This document shows positions 23,709 through 31,691 of a stretch of DNA of 33,367 nt, piece after piece (position 1 is the stretch's first letter; each line of letters begins with the position of its first letter). Origin of the DNA: Casp-actino8 sp040381935 (GTDB lineage Bacteria; Actinomycetota; Acidimicrobiia; Acidimicrobiales; Ilumatobacteraceae); assembly GCA_040381935.1 (NCBI GenBank), contig JBEIGJ010000008.1, forward strand, positions 1 to 33,367, written 5' to 3'. Below the pieces are notes generated by a model that ran no database searches, was not told where the DNA came from, and saw nothing but the letters and a program-made list of their open reading frames with translations. The position numbers and the translations under genes were made by a program.

Positions 23709-24723
23709 TTGCCTGAACTTCAGCCAGAAGTTCGCGGAATTGGTCATCTGGTTGCGACATACCTTCCGGAGGCTGGATCATGATGGCTTGAGTGAGGCCG
23801 CGATACCACTGAGTCAGAACTCTGGGCATCTCGGACCAGGTGCCACTGGGCAGGAGACTGAACATCATTTCGTCGGTCAAGAGTTCGTCGAGCTGCGACC
23901 AATTTCCCTCGCGGGTGAGGGTTTGTAGATCCTTGCCCACATCGGCCCAACCGAAGAGTTCGAGAGTTCGTCGATAGGCCGGGGTCGAATACAAAAACGC
24001 AAGAACAGCCCGTTGATTGTGCAGACTTTTTTCAACATCGCTTTCTGTCCGACCAGTGATCAATGGACTGGCGGTAGCCACGGTGAGCATCGGTCGGGGA
24101 TTCGATGCCAAACCTCGTTGTAGCGCCGGGAGAGCTCGTTCTTCGAGAAATCGTGGATGGGAATTCGTTGGGTGGGTGACGAACCAGTCGGCACAGCGAC
24201 CGGCGAGTTCGATTGCTTTGTCGTTCACGCCGCCCAACAGCAATTCGGGACCGGCGTGGAGGAGAGGCCCAGGATTGAAAAAGGGCTGGAGCCGATTGAG
24301 GCGATAGTTCTCGGTGTTGACTGCGAGAGGTTCACCAGTTTGGAAACTGTGCCAGCAGGCTCGTACGGCAATGGTGTAATCCTCCATCTTGCGAATTGGG
24401 TTCGACCAGGCGACCCCAAATCGTCCCTCGATGTTCTGTCGAATCTGGGTACCGAGCCCCAATCCAAAACGCCCTCCACTGAGCCGAGACAAATCCCAGG
24501 CCTGAAGTGCAAGAAGCATCGGGCTTCGGGGAAAAGCCAGGGTCAAACTGGTTTGCACCCTCAGGGTGGTGGTGTGTTCGAGAGCCAAAAGTGCGACTGC
24601 CATGGAGTCATGAATTGTTTCGGGAATTTGCAGTACGTCGTATCCCAGTTGTTCGACGTACAGCGCATAGCCACCGATTTCACTGAGTACCAGGCGATCG
24701 CTCATACCGGCAACGACGATCAT
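23701..24723 (-). CDS. LLM-class (F420-type) oxidoreductase
   Basis: This 340-residue protein has the luciferase-like monooxygenase barrel: LGYDVLQIPETIHDSMAVALLAL, RVQTSLTLAFPRSPMLLA, LSRLSGGRFGLGLGTQIRQNIEGRFG, the KMEDYTIAVRACW helix and the LLLGGVNDKAIELAGRCADWF segment. Members use F420 or FMN; the class is common in actinobacteria, and the substrate is unknown. The start is ATG 24721-24723, overlapping the stop of the CxxC protein upstream as ATGA; a longer frame runs into that gene and is rejected. It converges on the selenoprotein gene with an 8-base overlap. Confidence 0.87.
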   Translation of the reverse strand: MIVVAGMSDRLVLSEIGGYALYVEQLGYDVLQIPETIHDSMAVALLALEHTTTLRVQTSLTLAFPRSPMLLALQAWDLSRLSGGRFGLGLGTQIRQNIEGRFGVAWSNPIRKMEDYTIAVRACWHSFQTGEPLAVNTENYRLNRLQPFFNPGPLLHAGPELLLGGVNDKAIELAGRCADWFVTHPTNSHPRFLEERALPALQRGLASNPRPMLTVATASPLITGRTESDVEKSLHNQRAVLAFLYSTPAYRRTLELFGWADVGKDLQTLTREGNWSQLDELLTDEMMFSLLPSGTWSEMPRVLTQWYRGLTQAIMIQPPEGMSQPDDQFRELLAEVQAIN

Positions 24724-25118
24724 GAGATACTCCCGATTTTTTGTTCCAGCATGATGAAGAACTGTTCCGGGGCGTGATGACACGATTGAAGTTCCTCGTT
24801 ACCGAGGAGCAGTTCATAAGTGCCATCAGGTTTGTGCACAAAGACTGCGGGTGCCGTGAAGTCGGCGATTTGCCCCAGTTCAACAGGAACTTCGTCGAGG
24901 TGGACTAGCTCGATGTCGACCGCATGAGCAGTCGAAAAACTCTCGGCACAACGATCCCAAGCCGGACGACGACGTACTGAACCGTGGGTGATGTCGCACA
25001 ACGCACAGTGCTCTCCGGCGAAAGTGCGTCGGAGCAGGTAATTCAACTCACCGAGCACGGTTCCGCGGGCGTTGTAGACACCGATGATCCGAGTTCGGGC
25101 CAACTCCTGGGGGGACAT
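24720..25118 (-). CDS. Conserved hypothetical protein with CxxC (CALCDITHG)
   Basis: This 132-residue protein starts at ATG 25116-25118; a GTG 20 codons upstream is possible but has no ribosome site. It contains YNARGTVLGELNYLL, the motif HCALCDITHG with a CxxC pair, W-x-x-C, DIELVHLDEVP, PAVFVHKPDGTYELLLGNEEL and a final Cys-His region (QSCHHAPEQF). I recall similar uncharacterised proteins of this pattern in many bacteria, but no function. No signal peptide. It is coupled by ATGA to the LLM oxidoreductase and divergent from the NlpC/P60 gene. A redox or metal role is inference from the CxxC. Confidence 0.7.
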   Translation of the reverse strand: MSPQELARTRIIGVYNARGTVLGELNYLLRRTFAGEHCALCDITHGSVRRRPAWDRCAESFSTAHAVDIELVHLDEVPVELGQIADFTAPAVFVHKPDGTYELLLGNEELQSCHHAPEQFFIMLEQKIGSIS

Positions 25119-25199
25119 CTGTCCATCGTGACACAACGACGGATTGTCCAATCGCCCGATCGAATAAGCCCAGGTCACACGATTGCTCTCGCATTCGCC

Positions 25200-25227
25200 A
25201 GGAATTCCTCAAGGGATTTTCTCAAGG
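25200..25227. repeat. Palindrome and direct repeat upstream of the NlpC/P60 gene
   Basis: AGGAATTCCT (25200-25209) is a perfect 10-base palindrome. CTCAAGG occurs at 25208-25214 and again at 25221-25227, 13 bases apart and on about the same face of the helix. The cluster is 31-58 bases before the start codon, where an operator or a leader structure would act. No known riboswitch is recognised. Confidence 0.4.
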
Positions 25228-25257
25228 TTGTCAGCAGGGGGACCGATAGATCTCCTC

Positions 25258-26397
25258 GTGAAGAAATCAGTGAAGTTCAAGTCGATCAAGTGTCAGCCCA
25301 TCAAGTTTGCGGCCCGTACCGCTTTGGTGTCGTTGTGTTCTGCCGCTGCCCTCGGATTTGTCGGGGCGCCAGGCGCAATGGCCACCAACTCCACTCGTAT
25401 CCCCATGGTTTCGACGGCCAATGGTCTTTCGTACACGGTCCAAAAGAACGATTCGTTGATCGGTATCGCCAATCGTGCGGGGATCTCGCTTGGCAGCCTT
25501 TTGAAGGCCAACAAGTTCACGAAGTCCTCGGTCATCCAGCCGGGTCAGGTCATCAAACTTCCAGACAATGCAGTGGCCCCAGAAGCATCCGCAACGGGAT
25601 CTTCTTCGGGACCGGTGGCCTATACCGTGAAAAAGGGCGACTCTTTGACTGCCATTGCCGCTCGCGTCAAAGTGTCATTGACCGCTCTGTTGAAGGCCAA
25701 CAATTTCACCAAGTCTTCGGTGATTCATCCTGGTCAGACCATCATGCTGCCCAGTGGTGCAATTCTTCCGGCTTCATCGTCAGCTGCCACTGCGACGTCG
25801 TCAACAACTGTCAATGCTCCTGCAGAGTCGGCCAAGGGCAGTGGCGACAGTGCACCTGAGAAGTTGGAGACCTACAAAGTGCAAAGTGGAGATTCGTTGA
25901 TCGCCGTGGCGTCCAAGGCCAAAGTGTCCCTCGATGCCTTGTTGAAGGTGAATGGCTTCACCAAGTCCTCGGTCATTCATCCAGGCCAGATAATCAATTT
26001 GCCGATCGGAGCGGCAACGCCGTCAACGCGAGTGCAGACCATGATTGCCTTTGCCAAAGCGCAGGTGGGCAAGCCCTATCTCTTCGGTGCCGCTGGTCCC
26101 AACAACTTCGACTGTTCCGGTTTGGTGCGAGCAAGTTTTGCCAAAGTTGGGGTGTCTGTTCCCCATCAAAGTCGAGCACTTGCTGTTCTCGGAACCCCAG
26201 TTGACTGGCGGAACCAGTCGATCCAGGCTGGTGACTTGATCTTCACCTTCTCTGGCCGTGATACGACGCAGATCGGCCACGTTGCCATTGCGATCAGCGC
26301 AACCGAAATGGTGGAAGCGTTGAGTCCAGGCAAGAACGTCAGCATCGCTCGAATCCCCAGCAAGGATCGCATTCAGGAAGTGCGTCGCCTTCTCTGA
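25258..26397 (+). CDS. Secreted cell-wall hydrolase with three LysM and NlpC/P60
   Basis: This 379-residue protein starts at GTG 25258. A basic N-terminus and helix ending GAPGAMA predict Sec export. Three LysM domains follow (YTVQKNDSLIGIA, YTVKKGDSLTAIA, YKVQSGDSLIAVA), each closing with FTKSSVI.PGQ.I.LP and joined by Ser/Ala-rich linkers; they should bind peptidoglycan. The C-terminal NlpC/P60 peptidase has the catalytic Cys in NFDCSGLVRASF and His in IGHVAIAI. It should cut stem peptides during cell-wall remodelling or separation. The LysM units are similar at DNA level too, so copy number could change by recombination. The frame continues 25 codons upstream without a signal-like sequence. 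The ribosome site is poor. Confidence 0.92.
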   Translation: MKKSVKFKSIKCQPIKFAARTALVSLCSAAALGFVGAPGAMATNSTRIPMVSTANGLSYTVQKNDSLIGIANRAGISLGSLLKANKFTKSSVIQPGQVIKLPDNAVAPEASATGSSSGPVAYTVKKGDSLTAIAARVKVSLTALLKANNFTKSSVIHPGQTIMLPSGAILPASSSAATATSSTTVNAPAESAKGSGDSAPEKLETYKVQSGDSLIAVASKAKVSLDALLKVNGFTKSSVIHPGQIINLPIGAATPSTRVQTMIAFAKAQVGKPYLFGAAGPNNFDCSGLVRASFAKVGVSVPHQSRALAVLGTPVDWRNQSIQAGDLIFTFSGRDTTQIGHVAIAISATEMVEALSPGKNVSIARIPSKDRIQEVRRLL

Positions 26398-26460
26398 TTT
26401 TGGATTACGTCAGCGACGTCGTCGGTACAACGAGACGTTCATCGAGACAGGGTGGAGAAC

Positions 26461-27267
26461 ATGGCTAACCAGCAGATTCCGGTGTTGAGAACTTTGAGCG
26501 TCGATATCAAGGACCGCATTGTCAAGGTGATGCTCAATCGTCCAGAACGCCTCAATGCACTTTCGGTTGAAGTGCTGGAGGAGATCATCGACGTTGCAGC
26601 CTGGCTGAGCTCTCGCGTTGACGTGAGGGTTGCAATCCTGTCCGGATCTGGTCGGGCTTTTTGCGCCGGTTTCGATTTGGAGGATTTCACTCGTGGCGAT
26701 TCGGGGAATTCTTCCGAGGGTCACTTTGCCCGGCGGTCTGCAGACACCGGTCGACGGGCCGCTGAAGCCTGGACGAACATCCCCCAGATTTCGATCGCTG
26801 CCATCCACGGCCATTGCGTTGGAGGAGGGGTGGTACTTGTTGGAGCCTGTGATCTGCGTTTGGCAGCCGATGATGCGACCTTCATCATTCCTGAAGTCGA
26901 TTTAGGAATTCCTCTGGCGTGGGGAGGCATCCCGCGTTTGGTTCGAGAAATTGGTCCAGCACTCACCAAGGAATTGGTATTGACCTGTCGTCCATTTGGA
27001 GCAGTTGAAGCTCGTGATATCGGATTCATCAATCGAGTGGTACCGGTTGCGGATCTCTTGGTGCAATCGGAGGGTCTGGCTCGCCAACTCGCAGCCAAGC
27101 CGTTGTATGCACTGCGGACGACGAAGGAACAGGTCAACGCAGTCCTGGAGGAAATGGTCGGCACGCGGAGAAATGCGGCCGATGCGGATTCGTTGGTTTT
27201 CGCCATGCATGATCCGGAATCTCGAGAAGTGTCCGCCATCTATTTGGCCAAGCGTCGTAAACCTTGA
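26461..27267 (+). CDS. Enoyl-CoA hydratase/isomerase family protein (crotonase)
   Basis: This 268-residue crotonase-fold protein has NRPERLNALS, the first oxyanion-hole segment SGRAFCAGFDLEDF, the second GHCVGGGVVLVGACDLR and the IPEVDLGIPLAWGG segment. Of the two glutamates that catalyse hydration in rat enoyl-CoA hydratase (144 and 164), the second is present (IPE) but the first is Val (GGGVVL). It may therefore act as an isomerase or another crotonase rather than a hydratase. The start is ATG 26461, with GGTGGAG directly upstream; a GTG three codons earlier is the alternative. No obvious partner gene flanks it. Confidence 0.88.
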   Translation: MANQQIPVLRTLSVDIKDRIVKVMLNRPERLNALSVEVLEEIIDVAAWLSSRVDVRVAILSGSGRAFCAGFDLEDFTRGDSGNSSEGHFARRSADTGRRAAEAWTNIPQISIAAIHGHCVGGGVVLVGACDLRLAADDATFIIPEVDLGIPLAWGGIPRLVREIGPALTKELVLTCRPFGAVEARDIGFINRVVPVADLLVQSEGLARQLAAKPLYALRTTKEQVNAVLEEMVGTRRNAADADSLVFAMHDPESREVSAIYLAKRRKP

Positions 27268-27383
27268 CCAAGCGTCGAGGACGGCGACTGAAGATGGCTA
27301 TTGCCGAACAAATGTGAAGTGAGCAGGCTTGCTATTCCAGAGATGAGTCCACTGGGGTTGGCCAGGGTGTTGTAAACATCAAC

Positions 27384-27575
27384 ATGAAGCCAAATATGAT
27401 CCTTCGAATTTCCATCCTGATTGCGGCCGTGGCGAGCCTTGCTCTCAGCGTCTTTATCTTCTTCGCCTCGGATAGCGACAATGCCGAACTGAACGGTATT
27501 TACATCGGAACGTGGGTGCCTTCGATTTTGGCCCTCGGCGTCTTTTTGGTCGTGACCCAAGAGAAGAAGGGCTGA
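27384..27575 (+). CDS. Small two-helix membrane protein
   Basis: This 63-residue protein has two predicted membrane helices (MILRISILIAAVASLALSVFIFF and GTWVPSILALGVFLVV) joined by a short acidic loop (DSDNAE) and ends in a basic tail (EKKG). I do not recognise it. The start ATG has little ribosome site; ATG four codons later is possible. It lies two bases upstream of a second tiny membrane gene, and a bidirectional terminator follows both. Confidence 0.6.
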   Translation: MKPNMILRISILIAAVASLALSVFIFFASDSDNAELNGIYIGTWVPSILALGVFLVVTQEKKG

Positions 27576-27576
27576 T

Positions 27577-27690
27577 ATGGGTCAAGGTGCAATTTTCGGC
27601 TTTGGTTGCGTGATTTTCTTCATCGTTGCCTCGGGGGGCTTTCTTTACGCCGCCCGCTCCCTGCGTGAATCGGCCGAACGCTCCCGCTGA
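27577..27690 (+). CDS. 37-residue single-helix membrane protein
   Basis: ATG 27577 follows the preceding stop by one base, with AAGGG about seven bases upstream. The product has a Gly/Phe-rich helix (IFGFGCVIFFIVASGGFLYAA) and a basic tail (RSLRESAERSR), a plausible single-pass peptide. Tight coupling with the 63-residue membrane protein suggests the two work together, perhaps as small subunits of a larger complex encoded elsewhere. Confidence 0.5.
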   Translation: MGQGAIFGFGCVIFFIVASGGFLYAARSLRESAERSR

Positions 27691-27735
27691 GACTCACCGC
27701 TTCATCGACTGCGGTTGACGAGACCATCGAACGAC

Positions 27736-27761
27736 AAAGGCCCGCTGCACAGCGGGCCTTT
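27736..27761. terminator. Bidirectional intrinsic terminator
   Basis: AAAGGCCCGCT (27736-27746) and AGCGGGCCTTT (27751-27761) form a perfect 11-bp stem with a GCAC loop, with A and T runs at the two ends. It would end the tRNA-Gly transcript (minus strand) just after the tRNA and the small membrane gene transcript (plus strand). Confidence 0.88.
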
Positions 27762-27769
27762 GACTTGTG

Positions 27770-27841
<72 letters not shown>

Positions 27842-27858
27842 AAATCTTGCGAACGCAT

Positions 27859-27887
27859 AGCCTACTCGGCTGCCATAAGGGTTGAAA
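27859..27887 (-). promoter_or_regulatory. Candidate promoter for tRNA-Gly
   Basis: On the minus strand TTTCAA (27882-27887) and TAGGCT (27859-27864) are separated by exactly 17 bases, with the -10 ending about 17 bases before the tRNA 5' end. The -35 is a weak match (3 of 6). Confidence 0.5.
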
Positions 27888-27926
27888 CGGGATGCTGAAA
27901 CGGAACGTCACCGTGGTGAGTAGTCG

Positions 27927-27950
27927 GCACATGATGCGGACATGATGTGC
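27927..27950. promoter_or_regulatory. 24-bp imperfect palindrome upstream of the liv operon
   Basis: GCACATGATG (27927-27936) and CATGATGTGC (27941-27950) are inverted repeats with a single mismatch in ten and a four-base centre; ACATGATG is also directly repeated. A further GCACAT half-site overlaps the right end (27949-27954). It lies about 130 bases upstream of livG, where a dimeric regulator could bind. No specific regulator is recognised. Confidence 0.5.
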
Positions 27951-28040
27951 ACATTTTGCGGCCGTGTGGACTCTTAGTTGGGGCTCGAATGATCGCTTTC
28001 ACCTACCACGCTCGAGATTTCTAGTGCTAGTTTTTCTCTG

Positions 28041-28062
28041 TCTTGCGTTTCGGCAAGATTTT
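28041..28062 (+). promoter_or_regulatory. Small leader hairpin before livG
   Basis: TCTTGC (28041-28046) pairs with GCAAGA (28053-28058), loop GTTTCG, followed by TTTT (28059-28062) and then the livG ribosome site. It resembles a weak terminator in the leader and may be an attenuator or a simple 5' structure. Confidence 0.35.
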
Positions 28063-28079
28063 CACAAGGGGAGGCCATC

Positions 28080-28880
28080 GTGACATCGACGGAGTTGAAT
28101 CCGTCCGCCGAAGTGGGTGGAAACCTTCTCGACGTCTCTGAAGTGACTGTGAAATTCGGAGGGATTGTGGCCCTCGATGGGCTTTCGTTTGGGATCAAGC
28201 GGGGCCAGATTTGCGGTTTGATTGGCCCTAATGGTGCGGGTAAGACAACGATGTTCAACGTTGTCAGTCGTATTTATGACCCGACGCAGGGGTCCATCAT
28301 GTACGAAGGGCGGGATTTGCTTTCTGTTCCGGCTCACGGCATCGCCCGCCTCGGCATCGCCCGGACGTTCCAAAATTTGGCTCTCTTTCCGACCATGACA
28401 TTGTTGGAAAATGTGATGGTGGGCGCCCACAGTCAGGGTTCGGTGGGTTTTGTCCGCTCCATCTTGCGTCTCGGCGCGGCGAAAGAAAACCGCGACATTC
28501 GTGATTGGGCTGGAGATCTGCTCAACCAACTTGGACTGGGCTCGTTGGCCTTCCGTCCAGCCATGGGTCTGCCCTTTGGCACTCTCAAACGTCTCGAAAT
28601 CGCGAGAGCCTTGGCCGCGCGCCCGCGATTTCTACTCATGGATGAGCCGGCGGCTGGCTTGACTCATGCCGAAGTTGATGAGTTAGGCGACACAGTGGTG
28701 AGTATCCGTCAGCAATTCGATTTGACAGTTCTGCTCGTCGAGCACCATATGTCAATGGTGATGAAAATCTCCGATCACGTCGTAGCCATGGAGTTCGGAC
28801 GAAAAATTGCCGAAGGAACACCGAGCCAAGTTCAGAACGATCAAAAAGTTATCCAGGCCTACTTGGGGGTGGAGTCATGA
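28080..28880 (+). CDS. livG: Branched-chain-amino-acid-type ABC transporter ATPase (LivG)
   Basis: This 266-residue ATPase has Walker A GPNGAGKTT (49-57), the Q-loop region ARTFQNLALFPTMT, a LivG-type signature region LPFGTLKRLEIARALA (the usual LSxGQ is altered to LPFGT), Walker B FLLMDEPAAGL and the H-loop VEHHMSMVM. The C-terminal EGTPSQVQNDQKVIQAYLG tail is family-typical. It powers uptake together with LivF. The start is GTG 28080, with GGGGAGG five bases upstream. It overlaps livF by ATGA and is first in the five-gene operon. Confidence 0.92.
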   Translation: MTSTELNPSAEVGGNLLDVSEVTVKFGGIVALDGLSFGIKRGQICGLIGPNGAGKTTMFNVVSRIYDPTQGSIMYEGRDLLSVPAHGIARLGIARTFQNLALFPTMTLLENVMVGAHSQGSVGFVRSILRLGAAKENRDIRDWAGDLLNQLGLGSLAFRPAMGLPFGTLKRLEIARALAARPRFLLMDEPAAGLTHAEVDELGDTVVSIRQQFDLTVLLVEHHMSMVMKISDHVVAMEFGRKIAEGTPSQVQNDQKVIQAYLGVES

Positions 28881-29581
28881 GCCTGCTCGAGGTGCGGGAT
28901 CTTCATGCCGGTTACGGTCCACTCGAAGTCCTCCAAGGGATCGATCTCGAAGTGAACGCCGGTGAGATCGTGGTCATCCTTGGTGCCAACGGCGCGGGCA
29001 AGACCACCACGATGCGGGCGATTTCGGGCATGATCCCCCGACGCGGTGCGATCAAGTTTGGAGATCGTGACATCACGTCGCAGAACGCTGAGGCCATTGT
29101 GAGATTGGGTATGGCTCACGTTCCTCAGGGACGAGGTACATTCGCCGATCTCACCGTTGAGGACAACTTGCGAGTTGGCGCCTACGTTCGCAAGGACGAT
29201 GTTGAATCAGATATGCAGCGTTGGTTCGGGCTTTTCCCCAGACTTGAAGAGCGCCGGAATCAACGAGCCGGAAGCCTGTCTGGCGGTGAACAGCAAATGT
29301 TGGCAATTGCTCGAGCCCTGATGAGCCGTCCACAACTTCTGCTGTGTGATGAACCAAGTCTTGGTCTGGCGCCTCTCATCACTCAAGAGTTGTTCGGCGT
29401 CATCCGCCGACTGAATGAGGAAGAAGGTTTGTCGGTGCTATTGGTGGAGCAGAATGCCAATCTGGCTTTGAAGATTGCCCATCGGGTGTATCTCTTGGAA
29501 ACGGGTTCCGTGGTTGCCTCTGGCTCAGCTGAAGAGCTGTCTCGCAACGACAGTATTCGCAAGGCATACCTGGGGTCCTGA
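28877..29581 (+). CDS. livF: Branched-chain-amino-acid-type ABC transporter ATPase (LivF)
   Basis: This 234-residue ATPase has Walker A GANGAGKTT (36-44), the HVPQGRGTFADLTVEDNLRVG segment (typical of LivF), signature LSGGEQQMLAIARAL, Walker B LLLCDEPSLGL and the H-loop VEQNANLAL. It forms the second ATPase of the heterodimer with LivG. Start ATG overlaps the livG stop (ATGA 28877-28880). The gap to livH is one base. Confidence 0.94.
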   Translation: MSLLEVRDLHAGYGPLEVLQGIDLEVNAGEIVVILGANGAGKTTTMRAISGMIPRRGAIKFGDRDITSQNAEAIVRLGMAHVPQGRGTFADLTVEDNLRVGAYVRKDDVESDMQRWFGLFPRLEERRNQRAGSLSGGEQQMLAIARALMSRPQLLLCDEPSLGLAPLITQELFGVIRRLNEEEGLSVLLVEQNANLALKIAHRVYLLETGSVVASGSAEELSRNDSIRKAYLGS

Positions 29582-29582
29582 T

Positions 29583-30482
29583 ATGGAACGTCTCTTTCAA
29601 TACATCTTTGATGGTCTCTCCTTTGGAGCGATCTACGCCCTGTTGGCGCTGGGTTTGGTGGTGGTCTTTCGGGGCACCGGTCACCTCAACTTTGCGCAGG
29701 GTGAAATGGCTATGTTCTGTACCTTTTTGGTCTGGCAGTACAACGCCTGGGGTGTGCCGCTCATCCTTGCGGTCATCCTCGGCATGGTGACCGGTTTCGC
29801 GATGGGTGCGGGCGTTGAGGTTTCTCTGGTTCGAGGAGTATCCAAGAAATCGCAATCCGGGGTTTTTGTGGTTTCTATTGCCATATTTTTGGGTCTCAAC
29901 TCTCTCGCCGCCATGATTTGGGGCAACCTGCCGCCCGAGCAGATGAAGAGTCTTTTCCCCGATAAGCCCACGGACTTCGTGCGTATCTTCGGGGCGGTTT
30001 GGCGTTACGAGTACATCGGAGTTCTTGTCGTAGCCCTCGGGCTCATGGGCTTGTTGTTCTTGCTCTTCGCTAAGACCAAATTCGGTTTGGCCATGCGTTC
30101 GGTGGCCAGTAATCCCGAGTCCGCCCGCCTGTCTGGTATTCCAACGGGAGTGGTTCTCGCTAGTTCATGGGGAATTGCCGGAGCAATGGGTGCGCTATCG
30201 GGAACATTGGTTGGGGGAATTGTGGGTGAACTGACCGCCGGACTGATGTTTACGGTTTTCATCTATGCGTCGGCGTCGGCGACGCTCGGTGGCTTCGACT
30301 CTCCTGGTGGGGCGGTCATCGCCGGTTTGACCATCGGAGTTGGTGAGCAATTGGCCGCTGGCTACTTTCCGGGATGGATCGGTCAGGAACTGAAATTGGC
30401 CATCGCCCTCATCACCATCTTCGCAGTGCTGATGTTCAAACCAGCCGGTCTCTTTGGCTCCACCAAGGTAGAGAGGGTGTAG
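29583..30482 (+). CDS. livH: Branched-chain-amino-acid-type ABC permease (LivH)
   Basis: This 299-residue permease has about eight membrane helices and the LivH pattern: FDGLSFGAIYALLALGLVVVF, GTGHLNFAQGEMAM, the cytoplasmic coupling segment FGLAMRSVASNPESARLSGI and a final PAGLFGSTKVERV. A longer frame begins inside livF at 29475, but ATG 29583, one base after the livF stop, begins exactly where the family does. The downstream livM starts five bases after its stop. Confidence 0.92.
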   Translation: MERLFQYIFDGLSFGAIYALLALGLVVVFRGTGHLNFAQGEMAMFCTFLVWQYNAWGVPLILAVILGMVTGFAMGAGVEVSLVRGVSKKSQSGVFVVSIAIFLGLNSLAAMIWGNLPPEQMKSLFPDKPTDFVRIFGAVWRYEYIGVLVVALGLMGLLFLLFAKTKFGLAMRSVASNPESARLSGIPTGVVLASSWGIAGAMGALSGTLVGGIVGELTAGLMFTVFIYASASATLGGFDSPGGAVIAGLTIGVGEQLAAGYFPGWIGQELKLAIALITIFAVLMFKPAGLFGSTKVERV

Positions 30483-30487
30483 GCGTC

Positions 30488-31603
30488 ATGGCTGGAAAAA
30501 ATGTGGTCAGGATCAATGAAGGCTCACTGCAACATTGGCTGTTGCGCTGTTTGGGCGTGGCGATCATCGCTTTGGTCGTACTGTGGATTCCAACCAAGAT
30601 GGAGACTGCGCGCATCGGACAAGTTTCTGATGCCTTCGTCCTCATCATTGCGGCTATGTCTTTGAATTTGGTGCTCGGTTTCACCGGCCAGATCTCTATC
30701 GGACATTCGGCTTTTTTCGGAATCGGTGGCTATACCGCAGCGATTCTCATCAAGGATTACGGATGGAGTCCGGGCTATACGTTCTATGTGGCGGCGGCGT
30801 TGGCCTTCCTCGTGGGGTGTCTGATTGCTTTACCGGCACTGAGAATTCGGGGTGTCTACCTTGCACTGGTGACCTTGGCCGTGGCCGTTCTCTTCCCAAC
30901 ATTGGTGAAGTGGAAGAAGTTGGCCTGGTTGACCGGTGGGGCCAAAGGAATCGACAGCGCTCGGTACAGCGAGTTACCGGTGTGGCCAATCCTTGGGGAA
31001 TTGAAAGGTCGCGATGGTCGGGCGGTATTTGGGTATTGGCTGGCCTTCATTGTTCTCGTAGTGACGTACTTGGTGTGTCGTGGAGTAGTGAAGAGTCGTT
31101 TTGGTCGATCACTGGTTGCCATTCGCGACAACGAAACGGCCGCTGCGGTCATGGGAGTCAATCTGACCACCACCAAGGTTTTGGTGTTTGGTATTTCGGC
31201 CTCCTTGTGTTCATTGGCCGGAGTTCTTGCCACATTGCGGACCGGAGTGGTGACTCCCGAAGGGCAGTACGTGACCTTGTTGGGTTCCATCGTGTTCCTC
31301 TTGATCATGATCGTGGGGGGAGCAGGAACTCTGTGGGGACCGATCGTGGGTGGATTGGTCTACGTCTGGCTGGACAATACAACTCGGGGATTTGGGTCGA
31401 CCAGTGACGGAGTGATCGGATTCCTCTTTGGCTGGGCCGATCAGTCCCCGGCAACGCTGATTTTGGGCCTGGGATTGATCCTGATCATGTTCCTCGCCCC
31501 GTATGGCTTGGTCGGATTAATCAAGAAGATCACGGTTCGATTCTTGGTCATCATTCCCAAACCTGCAGGCCGCAGTGTTGTCCAGGTCGCTGGCGAGCAG
31601 TAG
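30488..31603 (+). CDS. livM: Branched-chain-amino-acid-type ABC permease (LivM)
   Basis: This 371-residue permease has an N-terminal extension of about 40 residues, then helices with the LivM pattern: LIIAAMSLNLVLGFTGQISIGHSAFFGIGGYTAA (in pieces), LRIRGVYLALVTLAVAVLFP, the coupling segment FGRSLVAIRDNETAAAVMGVN and GGAGTLWGPIVGG. It forms the membrane channel with LivH. ATG 30488 is chosen over an upstream in-frame start inside livH. A 102-base gap with two hairpins separates it from the binding-protein gene. Confidence 0.92.
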   Translation: MAGKNVVRINEGSLQHWLLRCLGVAIIALVVLWIPTKMETARIGQVSDAFVLIIAAMSLNLVLGFTGQISIGHSAFFGIGGYTAAILIKDYGWSPGYTFYVAAALAFLVGCLIALPALRIRGVYLALVTLAVAVLFPTLVKWKKLAWLTGGAKGIDSARYSELPVWPILGELKGRDGRAVFGYWLAFIVLVVTYLVCRGVVKSRFGRSLVAIRDNETAAAVMGVNLTTTKVLVFGISASLCSLAGVLATLRTGVVTPEGQYVTLLGSIVFLLIMIVGGAGTLWGPIVGGLVYVWLDNTTRGFGSTSDGVIGFLFGWADQSPATLILGLGLILIMFLAPYGLVGLIKKITVRFLVIIPKPAGRSVVQVAGEQ

Positions 31604-31633
31604 TTTGACCAATGTCATCCAGGTTTTGGCCGA

Positions 31634-31691
31634 TTCCCCCAACGGGGGAAAACGTCAGCTAATGGAAAGCCAATTGCACCAACCGGTGCAA
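31634..31691 (+). promoter_or_regulatory. Two hairpins between livM and the binding-protein gene
   Basis: TTCCCCC/GGGGGAA (31634-31650, loop AAC) and TTGCACC/GGTGCAA (31674-31691, loop AACC) are perfect 7-bp stems with similar loops, and each is followed by A-rich sequence. Neither has a downstream T-tract. The second ends a few bases before the ribosome site. Such elements often protect the binding-protein part of an ABC operon mRNA. Confidence 0.55.

Noticed and set aside
24157..24777. 206-codon plus-strand frame within the LLM gene
   Set aside because: A shadow of the conserved LLM oxidoreductase; no ribosome site or motif.
25119..25257. c-di-AMP (ydaO-type) riboswitch before the cell-wall hydrolase
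   Set aside because: Looked for because such riboswitches control similar genes in actinobacteria, but the conserved sequence blocks are absent.
24984..25859. 291-codon plus-strand frame across the CxxC gene and the NlpC/P60 gene
   Set aside because: It is out of frame with two recognisable genes and has a repeated composition due only to the LysM repeats.
27319..27375. An 18-codon GTG frame reading MSRLAIPEMSPLGLARVL
   Set aside because: No ribosome site and too short to support.
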